A DNA stretch of 64,000 nucleotides from Paenibacillus phocaeensis (GTDB lineage: Bacteria; Bacillota; Bacilli; Paenibacillales; Paenibacillaceae). The notes beneath the pieces are model-generated. The model did no database searches, was not told where the DNA came from, and saw nothing but the letters and a program-made list of their open reading frames with translations. The stretch spans positions 371,658-435,657 of the forward strand of contig NZ_FCOQ01000012.1 in NCBI RefSeq assembly GCF_900021165.1, given 5' to 3'. Both the position numbers and the translations under genes were made by a program. Shown here piece by piece: positions 17,787 through 27,157 of the stretch; position 1 is the first letter of the stretch, and each line of letters starts with the position of its first letter.

Positions 17787-19208
17787 TTAAACCAGAAACA
17801 TCGCCACCACGGTGGTCACGGCGAGGCCGATGAGCACCGGCTTCAGGTTGCGGCGGGCGAGCTCGAACGGGCTCACGCCGCAGATGGCGGCGGCCGGGAT
17901 GAGCGCCCACGGGATCAGCGTGCCGCCGCCGACCCAGATGGCGGCGACCTGCCCCAACGCCGTCAGCACGGCCGTGCCGGAGCCGATGGCGGTGCCAAAC
18001 AGCTGGGCGATCGAGCCGGCCAGCGAAATGCCCGAGAAGCCGGAGCCGTCCAGGCCGGTGATCGCTCCCGTGACGGCGAGGGTCACAGCGCCGACGATGC
18101 CGTTCAGCGGAACGACGTCGGCCAGCGCCACGCCGAGGTCGTTCACGATCCCATGCGACGTTTCGGGGAGCACCTGCCCGAACAGCTCCTTGAACGCCGC
18201 GTCGCCAAGATAGAAGAACGCGGCGATCGGGATCACGGGGCCAAACACCTTGAAGCCGAAGGTCAACCCTTCGATCAGATACGAGGTCACCTTCTCCAGG
18301 CCCCGATTCCGGTGAGCCAGCAGCGTCACGCCAATCAGGATCAGCACCGCCGTGCCGCCTACCAGCGCCGTCGCGTCGCCGCCTTGCAAATGGAGCAGGA
18401 ACATGGCGACGACGTCGGCGGCGAAGAGCAGCGGGATCAGGATCGCCAGCCCTTTCTGAGCCTGCGGGGAGATGGCTGCACGATCCTCCGGGCTTGCCGG
18501 ACGATCCTCGCCAAGCCCGCTACCCGTGCCCTTCCCGACAACCAGGCCGTCGCGCCACGTCCCGTTCCGCTGGTCGCGGCGCATCAGCCAGAAGGCGGTC
18601 ACCGTGCTCACCAGGCCCATGACGAGGACCAGCGGCACACTGGCCGTCATCACACTGCTGACAAGCAAGCCTGCGGCATCCGCCGTCAGCTTCGGTGCCC
18701 CCTGAATGATATAATCGCCGGACAAGGCGATGCCGTGCCCGAACAAGTTCATCGCCACCGCTGCTCCCAGCGCCGGCAGCCCTACGCGCATTGCCACGGG
18801 CAACAGGACGGCGCCGATCAGCGCGACTGCAGGCGAGGGCCAGAAGAACAATGAAGTGACCATCATGATGATCCCGATGCCCCAATAGGCCCTCGTTGGT
18901 GTTCGGATGAATCTCGTCAGAGGGGCAACCATCGTTTCATTGATCCCCGTGCGGATCAGCACCCGGCTCATGGCCACGATGATCGAGATGATCATGATCG
19001 TCCCCATCAGCTCTTTGGTTGCGTAGATAAACGAGTTGAAGATGCCCGAGACCGAACCGCTGAGCGTTTCCGTCGCAAGCAGCCCCAGCGTAAAAATCCC
19101 CACCACGCATATCATCGTCGTATCGCGCCGCTTGATTAACAACGCCATAATCAAGAAAATGAACGCCAGGTATACATAGTGAATCGCCGACAACTCTATC
19201 CCTATCAT
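17787..19208 (-). CDS. Polytopic membrane transporter, sigma-54-controlled
   Basis: The start is taken at ATG 19208 (MIGIELSAI); an in-frame TTG eight codons upstream has no ribosome site. The 473-aa protein has about 12 hydrophobic segments, a central hydrophilic loop, and glycine-rich half-sites such as LSGDYIIQGAPKLTADAAG in one half and GLDGSGFSGISLAGSIAQ in the other, as in inverted-repeat secondary carriers of the ion-transporter superfamily (GntP/CitM-like; B. subtilis YhfA is a possible relative). The substrate is unknown. The sigma-54-type promoter just upstream and the adjacent activator and proline-degradation genes suggest an amino-acid or carboxylate substrate of this pathway. 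Confidence 0.72.
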   Translation of the reverse strand: MIGIELSAIHYVYLAFIFLIMALLIKRRDTTMICVVGIFTLGLLATETLSGSVSGIFNSFIYATKELMGTIMIISIIVAMSRVLIRTGINETMVAPLTRFIRTPTRAYWGIGIIMMVTSLFFWPSPAVALIGAVLLPVAMRVGLPALGAAVAMNLFGHGIALSGDYIIQGAPKLTADAAGLLVSSVMTASVPLVLVMGLVSTVTAFWLMRRDQRNGTWRDGLVVGKGTGSGLGEDRPASPEDRAAISPQAQKGLAILIPLLFAADVVAMFLLHLQGGDATALVGGTAVLILIGVTLLAHRNRGLEKVTSYLIEGLTFGFKVFGPVIPIAAFFYLGDAAFKELFGQVLPETSHGIVNDLGVALADVVPLNGIVGAVTLAVTGAITGLDGSGFSGISLAGSIAQLFGTAIGSGTAVLTALGQVAAIWVGGGTLIPWALIPAAAICGVSPFELARRNLKPVLIGLAVTTVVAMFLV

Positions 19209-19259
19209 GGAGTCACGCCCCTTTTCCCGCAAATGTGCTATATGCTATGCAGGAGTCCA

Positions 19260-19275
19260 AGCAAGGGTTCGGCCA
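19260..19275 (-). promoter_or_regulatory. Sigma-54 (-24/-12) promoter for the transporter
   Basis: The minus strand reads TGGCCGAACCCTTGCT: GG and GC elements with exactly 10 bases between them, close to TGGCAC-N5-TTGCW. Predicted transcription start near 19248, about 40 bases ahead of ATG 19208. The gene for a sigma-54 activator lies directly upstream. Confidence 0.72.
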
Positions 19276-19333
19276 TGTCGAAGTGAACAGATGGTCGGCG
19301 TCGAAATATGCAGTATTTTCTAGATCAAGTTAT

Positions 19334-21169
19334 CTATACCAAATTATAGTCGCGGATTTTCTTATAGAGCGTCCCCCGGGAGATTCCCAGCAGCTTGGCC
19401 GCATGGCTCTTGTTGCCCAACGTACGCTCCAGCGCTTCCTTCATCAGTTCCCTTTCTTCCTCAGGGGTGATCCGCGGGCGCAGCATCTTGTCCAGCCGAT
19501 CCGACGGCTCGGAAGAGGATAGCTTCTGCCCACTGTCGGAACCGGCGACGGCTCCGGTGCCAAACGCCATGCCCGTGTGGACCGCCGCTGCGAATTCCAG
19601 CTGGGCTTGCCGCCGCTGCAGCGCTTCCGGCAGATGCTCCAGTGTCACTTGCTCGTTGTCGCTCAAAATAACGCACCGCTCAATCACCGCCCGCAATTCG
19701 CTCACGTTCCCCGGCCAGTCGTAATTCACGAACGCCAGCAGGACCTCCGGCGATACGGCCGGAAGCGGCTTCTGGTATTGCAGTGAAAAGACGCGCAAAT
19801 ACATTTGCACCAGTGCGCCAAGGTCCTCCCTGCGTTCCCGCAGAGGCGGCACCTTGAGCGACACCACGTTCAGCGCGTAATACAAATCCGTCCGGAATTT
19901 GCCCGCCCGCACGAGCTCCCCCAGATCCTGGCTGGTGCCCGCGAAGATCCGGGTCGATACCGGCACCGCTTCCGAAGCCCCGATTCGCGTCAACGCACGG
20001 CGTTTGATGTACTGGGCGAGCTTCTCCTGCACATCCAGCGGCAGGCATTCGATTTCGTTCAGGAAAATGGAGCCGCCGTCCGCCGTCTCGAGTCGCCCGG
20101 CTTGACCCGTTGGCTGTCCCGAAAAAGCGCCGCCCTGATAGCCGAACAGCTCGGCTTCGGCCAGCCCTGCCGGTATGGCCCCGCAGCTCAGCGACAGGAA
20201 CGGTCCCTCCGGCCGCACGCCGGCCCGATGAATGACCTTGGCCAACTGCTCCTTGCCGGCCCCGGTTTCTCCGATCAGCAGCACGGCGGAGTCGGTTTCG
20301 GCCAGCTTTTTGGCCAGCTTGATGACCTTGCCCATGCTTTCGCCGCGTCCGCTGATCATGGCGAACGGGTCCTCGTCATGGATCCGCTGCGTCAACAGGC
20401 GGGACGTTGCAACCGTCAACTCGTCGTTCAGCTTCACAAGATGCGTGATATCCTGCTCGGTTGCCACGCCGCCGATGATCCCGCCGCCCGGCTCCACGAT
20501 CGGCGACGCGTTGATCAGCACGTGCGTCCCTTCCCGCGGACGATGGTACGCCCCGCGCAACCGCCGACCTTCATCCAGAATGCCCAGCACGACCAGTGCA
20601 TCCGGATCAAAATGCTCCCCGATCGTGCGGCCCACGATATCCGCTTTGGCGATGCCGTACACTTCTTCCGCCACCGCGTTCCAGCCGATCACGGTCCCGT
20701 TCCGGTCAACGACGGTAACCGCATCGCTGACGGTCTCCAACAGGCCGTCGAAATATGCCTCCGTCCGCTGTTGCCGTTCTGCCACAGTCTTCAGCAAGTC
20801 CATCAGCGGGAGGTACCCGAGAGGCTCCCGTCCATCCTCCGTCACTAACGCCGGCCGGCCGCTCACATCCGCGCCGGACCACCGCGATACCAGTTCGCTG
20901 ACCGGGAGCGTCAGTTCCGAATCGCGCAATGTGAACGAAACGGCGAACCTGGTTCCGCTATGCCGCAGCCCTTCACCAACGGTCTGCACACCTATAGCCT
21001 TGGCTTCCAGCAACTCGGTGTCTTCCGGCGTCAGCAGATGTCGTACTCCGCCCTCTTCGACAACCGCCGCCCGGCCGTCCCGCAGTACTTCGAGCAGCCC
21101 TTTCATTTCCTCCTCCGGCTTCAGTTGAACCACACCCTGCCGGTACGATATCCGTTCATGATTGAACAT
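19334..21169 (-). CDS. Sigma-54-dependent transcriptional activator
   Basis: ATG 21169 (MFNHERISYRQG) is chosen because GAGG lies just ahead; an earlier in-frame start lacks one. Residues 1-135 are a CBS-like sensory region (LVTEDGREPLGYLPLMDLL), about 140-260 a PAS domain (VSDAVTVVDRNGTVIGWN), about 280-510 the AAA+ core with Walker A GETGAGKE, and the C-terminus a Fis-type helix-turn-helix (KSHAAKLLGISRGTLYKKI). The sigma-54-contacting loop reads GAFSGQ instead of GAFTGA and the Walker B region reads FLNEI instead of FLDEI. It should activate the transporter's -24/-12 promoter and may respond to proline or a related metabolite. Confidence 0.88.
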   Translation of the reverse strand: MFNHERISYRQGVVQLKPEEEMKGLLEVLRDGRAAVVEEGGVRHLLTPEDTELLEAKAIGVQTVGEGLRHSGTRFAVSFTLRDSELTLPVSELVSRWSGADVSGRPALVTEDGREPLGYLPLMDLLKTVAERQQRTEAYFDGLLETVSDAVTVVDRNGTVIGWNAVAEEVYGIAKADIVGRTIGEHFDPDALVVLGILDEGRRLRGAYHRPREGTHVLINASPIVEPGGGIIGGVATEQDITHLVKLNDELTVATSRLLTQRIHDEDPFAMISGRGESMGKVIKLAKKLAETDSAVLLIGETGAGKEQLAKVIHRAGVRPEGPFLSLSCGAIPAGLAEAELFGYQGGAFSGQPTGQAGRLETADGGSIFLNEIECLPLDVQEKLAQYIKRRALTRIGASEAVPVSTRIFAGTSQDLGELVRAGKFRTDLYYALNVVSLKVPPLRERREDLGALVQMYLRVFSLQYQKPLPAVSPEVLLAFVNYDWPGNVSELRAVIERCVILSDNEQVTLEHLPEALQRRQAQLEFAAAVHTGMAFGTGAVAGSDSGQKLSSSEPSDRLDKMLRPRITPEEERELMKEALERTLGNKSHAAKLLGISRGTLYKKIRDYNLV

Positions 21170-21270
21170 AACAACCTCGCACACATGAAATTTTACTTGT
21201 AAATCTAACATGAATACGGGTTGGGTTCAATATTCCAGCCTTAAAGATAGGTGGGTGGCCATTTCGATAT

Positions 21271-21286
21271 TGTTCAACATTGAACA
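21271..21286. promoter_or_regulatory. Palindromic operator between activator and putM
   Basis: TGTTCAACATTGAACA is a perfect 16-base palindrome in the AT-rich divergent region between the activator gene (minus) and proline dehydrogenase (plus). A related half-site TTGTTCAAAA occurs about 60 bases downstream. It is a candidate binding site for the Fis-type regulator. Confidence 0.5.
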
Positions 21287-21397
21287 CTTTATTGTTGTTT
21301 CAAATCTTTTTTGTTTATTTTTTCAATGTATATTGTTCAAAAATCTAAAATATTGTATATTTTGTGTACAATGAGAATTGGAAAAGGATGGATGCCT

Positions 21398-22312
21398 ATG
21401 GATGCGTTACTCCGAACCTTGTTTCAATCCTTCGCCAAAAGCCAGTCCGCCGGCCGCATGGCCCGCCGATACGGTCTTCGCTTCGGCGCCGCCCGGTTTG
21501 TGGCCGGGGAGACCATCGAAAGTGCGATCGATGCCGTACGCGTGCTGAATGCGACCGGCCGGGAGGCTACGCTCGACCATCTCGGCGAATTCGTCTCCAC
21601 TGAAGCCGAAGCGGAACTGTCCACGCGGATGTGCCTCAAGACGTTGGACGCCATCGCCGAAGCCGGCGTCAAAGCCACTCTCTCGCTGAAGCTCACATCG
21701 CTGGGGCTTGGGATCAGCGAGCAGGTAGGTTTGAGCAACCTGACCACGATCCTGAATCGGGCCCGGATGCACGGGTTGTTCGTGCGGATCGATATGGAGG
21801 ATTTTGCCCAATGCGCTAAAACGATCTCCATTTACAAACGCCTGCGCGAGCAAATCGACAATGTGGGCATCGTTATCCAAGCTTACTTGTATCGCTCCCT
21901 GGACGACGTAGACGCTCTCCAACCTCTCCAGCCGAACCTTCGCCTTGTCAAAGGCGCCTACAAAGAGCCGCCTACGGTTGCCTATCCGTCCAAGTCGGAT
22001 GTTGATGAAAACTTCAAACGCCTCATCTCCACTCATCTCAAGAACGGCGGTTATGCCGCTATCGCAACTCATGACTCCCAGATCATTGACTACGCCAAAC
22101 AAACGATCCAAGACTTGGCGGTGCCGCCGGACCGCTACGAATTTCAGATGCTGTACGGCATCCGCGAGGATTTGCAGCTTGCCCTCGTTCGCGAAGGCTA
22201 CAAGGTGCGGGTCTACGTTCCTTTTGGCCGCGACTGGTTCGGTTATTTTATGCGCCGCCTTGCTGAACGTCCCGCCAACGTGTGGTTTGTCTTGAAGAAT
22301 TTGTTTAAATAA
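21398..22312 (+). CDS. putM: Proline dehydrogenase
   Basis: ATG 21398 (MDALLRTLFQSFAKS) gives 304 residues, the size of monofunctional Bacillus PutB/PutM; AAAAGG lies about 10 bases upstream, and another ATG two codons earlier is possible. It oxidises L-proline to pyrroline-5-carboxylate with FAD. Conserved signatures include LRLVKGAYKEP, ATHDSQII, EFQMLYGIRED and YVPFGRDWFGYFMRRL, which build the TIM-barrel FAD and proline site. Divergent from the sigma-54 activator and 33 bases ahead of the P5C dehydrogenase gene, with which it forms an operon. Confidence 0.93.
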   Translation: MDALLRTLFQSFAKSQSAGRMARRYGLRFGAARFVAGETIESAIDAVRVLNATGREATLDHLGEFVSTEAEAELSTRMCLKTLDAIAEAGVKATLSLKLTSLGLGISEQVGLSNLTTILNRARMHGLFVRIDMEDFAQCAKTISIYKRLREQIDNVGIVIQAYLYRSLDDVDALQPLQPNLRLVKGAYKEPPTVAYPSKSDVDENFKRLISTHLKNGGYAAIATHDSQIIDYAKQTIQDLAVPPDRYEFQMLYGIREDLQLALVREGYKVRVYVPFGRDWFGYFMRRLAERPANVWFVLKNLFK

Positions 22313-22345
22313 TTCACAAATTCCATTCGTAAAGGAGCGCGCCTT

Positions 22346-23917
<1,572 letters not shown>

Positions 23918-24198
23918 CAGAGGAAGCAGGCAGCAACCAGCCCGCCTAAGGGGGGCTGCTCCTCCGAGGTCGAATGGCCGCCGGTCTTCTGACAGCCGGT
24001 CGTTCGCCGGGTGACCCAACTCGCCGACCGGTTTGATCGCCGGCTGCCTGAGCCGGGTGACCTTGGATCGGTGCGGAGCTTGATCGCCGGTCACCCCGCA
24101 GGGGGACCTGACCTCGGCGCGGGGCCTGGCCACTGGACAGTGGTCGCCGCTGGCTGGGGTTGCCGCTGGCCGGGGGCGCTTCGCTAGGTCTTGTTTGC
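23918..24198. other. GC-rich spacer with short internal repeats
   Basis: There is no gene. A hairpin CAGCCC-gcctaagg-GGGCTG follows the rocA stop without a T-run. Phrases of the type GATCGCCGG-TG and GCCGGGTGACC recur several times between 23990 and 24090. Confidence 0.4.
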
Positions 24199-24234
24199 TT
24201 ACCAGCTTACTGGCTCGCTCGTTCGCTGCCCGGG

Positions 24235-24380
24235 CACCTACTGCTTGCTCACTGTTCGGACACCTACTGCTTGCTTTCGCACTCGCTCACTGCTCGGACA
24301 CCTACTGCTTGCTTTCGCACTCACTCGCTGCTCAGACACCTACTACTTGCTTTCGCACTCGCTCACTGCTCGCCCCCCTG
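24235..24380. repeat. 38-bp tandem repeats (CACCTACTGCTTGCTTTCGC)
   Basis: Copies beginning CACCTACTGCTTGCT start at 24235, 24261, 24299 and 24337; the last intervals are 38 bases. The same unit recurs at about 24741 (once) and at 25307 and 25345 (38 bases apart), each time directly ahead of a 229-bp repeat. Confidence 0.8.
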
Positions 24381-24609
24381 CCTGCTCTAACGCTGATGAG
24401 ACACGCTATTGTGGGGATTTCGCCCCGACTAAATTTCTAACGACGCTGAGACACGCTATTTGAGCGAAAACGCCGTGTTTCACCAGTAAAATCGTGAAAT
24501 AAGCTCTGTGATCAGCGTTAGAATTCCAAATCGGCGTTTTTAGCCGGTTTAAGGTTTGTGGCAAGCGTTAGAGCCACGGCAGGAGTTTGTTGGTCTACTT
24601 GTCGAGCAT
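24381..24609. repeat. 229-bp extragenic repeat, copy 1
   Basis: The copy begins CCTGCTCTAACGCTGATGAG and runs to CTTGTCGAGCAT. Inside are CTAACGCTGAT (24387-24397) and its exact inverted partner ATCAGCGTTAG (24511-24521), plus CTCTAACGCT (24385-24394) facing AGCGTTAGAG (24564-24573). No open frame is conserved across copies. Confidence 0.9.
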
Positions 24610-24784
24610 CAGTGCCACGGCAGCAAGTTGATTGGTCAATTGTCCAGCATCCGAGCTACGGCGATGAGTTTGTTTGGTTGGATCATATGGTGAGCGCTGA
24701 TGTCACGGCGGTAACTTACTACTCGCTCACTGCTCGGCCACCTACTGCTTGCTTTAACGCACTCACTCACTGCTCGGCCCCCTG
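24610..24784. repeat. 41-bp-type units after copy 1
   Basis: Degenerate units of the form AGCATC-GTGCCACGGCAGCAAGTTGATTGGTCAATTGTC occur once or twice here. They are followed by the phrase GATCATATGGTGAGCGCTGA, which reappears near 25251. Confidence 0.7.
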
Positions 24785-25013
24785 CCTGCTCTAACGCTGA
24801 TGAGACACGCTATTGTGGGGATTTCGCCCCGACTAAATTTCTAACGACGCTGAGACACGCTATTTGAGCGAAAACGCCGTGTTTCACCAGTAAAATCGTG
24901 AAATAAGCTCTGTGATCAGCGTTAGAATTCCAAATCGGCGTTTTTAGCCGGTTTAAGGTTTGTGGCAAGCGTTAGAGCCACGGCAGGAGTTTGTTGGTCT
25001 ACTTGTCGAGCAT
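24785..25013. repeat. 229-bp extragenic repeat, copy 2
   Basis: The sequence appears identical to copy 1 over the whole 229 bases by eye; the start is offset by 404 bases. Confidence 0.9.
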
Positions 25014-25388
25014 TAGTGCCACGGCAGCTAGTTGGTTGGTCAATTGTCGTGCATCGGTGCCACGGCAGCAAGTTGATTGGTCAATTGTCGTGCATCAGAG
25101 CTACGGTAGCTAGTTAGTCGGCCCACTTGTCCAGCATCCGAGCTACAGCAGCAGTTAGTCGGTCACTTTTCGAGCATCGGTGCCACGGCAGCAAGTTGAT
25201 TGGTCAATTGTCGTGCATCAGAGCTACGGCGATGAGTTTGTTTGGTTGGATCATATGGTGAGCGCTGATGTCACGGTGGTAACTTACTACTCGCTCACTG
25301 TTCGGACACCTACTGTTTGCTTTCGCACTCGCTCGCTGCTTGGCCACCTACTGTTTGCTTTCGCACTCGCTTACTGCTCGCCCCCCTG
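25014..25388. repeat. 41-bp-type units after copy 2, then 38-bp units
   Basis: About five degenerate 41-bp units (GTGCCACGGCAGCAAG / GAGCTACGG variants) lie between 25014 and 25250, more than after copy 1, which accounts for the larger 604-base spacing to copy 3. Two 38-bp units follow from 25307. Confidence 0.7.
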
Positions 25389-25617
25389 CCTGCTCTAACG
25401 CTGATGAGACACGCTATTGTGGGGATTTCGCCCCGACTAAATTTCTAACGACGCTGAGACACGCTATTTGAGCGAAAACACCGTGTTTCACCAGTAAAAT
25501 CGTGAAATAAGCTCTGTGATCAGCGTTAGAATTCCAAATCGGCGTTTTTAGCCCGTTTAAGGTTTGTGGCAAGCGTTAGAGCTACGGCAGGAGTTTGTTG
25601 GTCTACTTGTCGAGCAT
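25389..25617. repeat. 229-bp extragenic repeat, copy 3
   Basis: Same length as copies 1 and 2 with only a few substitutions (for example ACACCG for ACGCCG, AGCCCG for AGCCGG, GAGCTACGG for GAGCCACGG). Confidence 0.9.
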
Positions 25618-25810
25618 CAGTGCCACGGCGGTGAGTTAGTTGGTCAATTGTCGAGCATCGGTGCCACGACGGTGAGTTAGTTGGTCAATTGTCGTGCATC
25701 AGAGCCACGGCGGTGAGTTAGTTGGTCACTTGTCGAGCGTTAGAGCTACGGCAGCTAGTTTGTCGGTCAATTGTTGAGCATTATAGCCACAGCGGCCACG
25801 ATGGCAAGTC
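25618..25810. repeat. 41-bp-type units after copy 3
   Basis: Four or five degenerate units with the core GCCACGGCGGTGAGTTAGTTGGTCA run up to the leader of the glutamate dehydrogenase gene. Confidence 0.7.
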
Positions 25811-25885
25811 TGCTTTGTGCTAGAGGATGTGCTTTTGCTGAATTTCAAGAATCACCCCCATAACGGATCGAAAGAAGGGGAACCC

Positions 25886-27154
25886 ATGATTATGAACGGG
25901 AAACGAAAACTTTCGGAAAATACGGACGTTTTGACCGGCACTCAGCAGGTGATCCGGATGGCGCTGGAGACGATGAACGAGCCGCCGGCGATGTACGACC
26001 TGCTCAAGGAGCCGCTGCGGATGCTGACCGTACGGATTCCGGTGAAGATGGACGACGGCTCCGTCCAGGTCTTTACCGGGTACCGCGCCCAGCATAACGA
26101 CGCGATCGGGCCGACCAAAGGCGGCGTGCGGTTCCACCCCGAGGTCACGGCCGAGGAAGTCAAGGCCTTGTCGATGTGGATGAGCATCAAGTGCGGCATC
26201 GTGTCGCTGCCCTATGGCGGCGGCAAAGGCGGGATCGCCTGCGACCCGCGGACGATGTCGATGCGGGAGCTGGAGGCGCTCAGCCGCGGGTACGTCCGGG
26301 CGATCAGCCAGATGGTGGGGCCGGCCAAGGACATCCCCGCGCCCGATGTCTACACCAACTCGCAGGTGATGGCCTGGATGATGGACGAGTACAGCCGCAT
26401 CCGCGAGTTCGACTCGCCCAGCTTCATCACCGGCAAACCGCTGGTGCTCGGCGGCTCTTATGGGCGGGAATCGTCAACGGCGCTTGGCGTGACGATCGTA
26501 CTGAAGGAGGCCGCGAAGATGGCCGGGATGGCGGTGGAAGGCTCGCGGGTCATCATCCAGGGCTTTGGCAACGCCGGCAGCTACCTGGCGAAGTTCCTGC
26601 ATGATGCCGGGGCCGTCATCGTAGGCATCGCGGACGCGCGCGGCGCGCTGTACGATCCGAACGGGCTCGATATTCCGGAGCTGCTGGATCGGCGGGATTC
26701 TTTTGGCGCGGTGACTCATCTTTATCCCAACCGGATTACGAATCAGGAACTGCTGGTGAAGGCGTGCGACATCCTCGTGCCGGCGGCGATCGAGAATCAA
26801 CTTACCGAGCAGAACGCGCCGGACATTCAAGCGAAGCTGATCGTCGAAGCGGCCAATGGCCCGACGACTTATGGGGCGACCGAAATTTTGTCCAACCGCG
26901 GGGTTCTGATTGTGCCGGATGTCCTAGCGAGTGCGGGCGGCGTGGTCGTATCCTATTTCGAGTGGGTGCAAAATAATCAGGGTTACTACTGGCCGCTGGA
27001 GGAAGTCAACGCGAAGCTGGAGCAGCTGTTGGTGGACGCTTTTCACAAGGTTTATCAGACCTCGGCGACGCGCCGGGTGAACATGCGTCTGGCTGCCTAT
27101 ATCGTTGGGCTGAAGCGAATGACCGAGGCGGTTAAATGGCGGGGGTGGGTATAA
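25886..27154 (+). CDS. rocG: Glutamate dehydrogenase
   Basis: ATG 25886 is preceded by GAAGGGG; the 422-aa product matches RocG/GudB size. It oxidatively deaminates glutamate to 2-oxoglutarate with NAD. Visible signatures: GPTKGGVRFHPEV, the catalytic lysine motif PYGGGKGGI, KDIPAPDVYTN, the Rossmann motif IIQGFGNAGS and NGPTTYGATEIL. It is followed after 3 bases by a malic enzyme gene, so one transcript should supply both. It completes proline-to-2-oxoglutarate conversion begun by putM and rocA, although a repeat block separates them. Confidence 0.93.
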   Translation: MIMNGKRKLSENTDVLTGTQQVIRMALETMNEPPAMYDLLKEPLRMLTVRIPVKMDDGSVQVFTGYRAQHNDAIGPTKGGVRFHPEVTAEEVKALSMWMSIKCGIVSLPYGGGKGGIACDPRTMSMRELEALSRGYVRAISQMVGPAKDIPAPDVYTNSQVMAWMMDEYSRIREFDSPSFITGKPLVLGGSYGRESSTALGVTIVLKEAAKMAGMAVEGSRVIIQGFGNAGSYLAKFLHDAGAVIVGIADARGALYDPNGLDIPELLDRRDSFGAVTHLYPNRITNQELLVKACDILVPAAIENQLTEQNAPDIQAKLIVEAANGPTTYGATEILSNRGVLIVPDVLASAGGVVVSYFEWVQNNQGYYWPLEEVNAKLEQLLVDAFHKVYQTSATRRVNMRLAAYIVGLKRMTEAVKWRGWV

Positions 27155-27157
27155 GCA

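Noticed and set aside
24191..25398. Short plus-strand frames in the repeat block (72-90 codons)
   Set aside because: They arise from translating the 38-bp repeats (repetitive Leu, Ala, Cys, Thr) and lack ribosome sites.
24381..25617. Insertion sequence with transposase
   Set aside because: The 229-bp copies have inverted repeats but encode no protein; at most a non-autonomous element.
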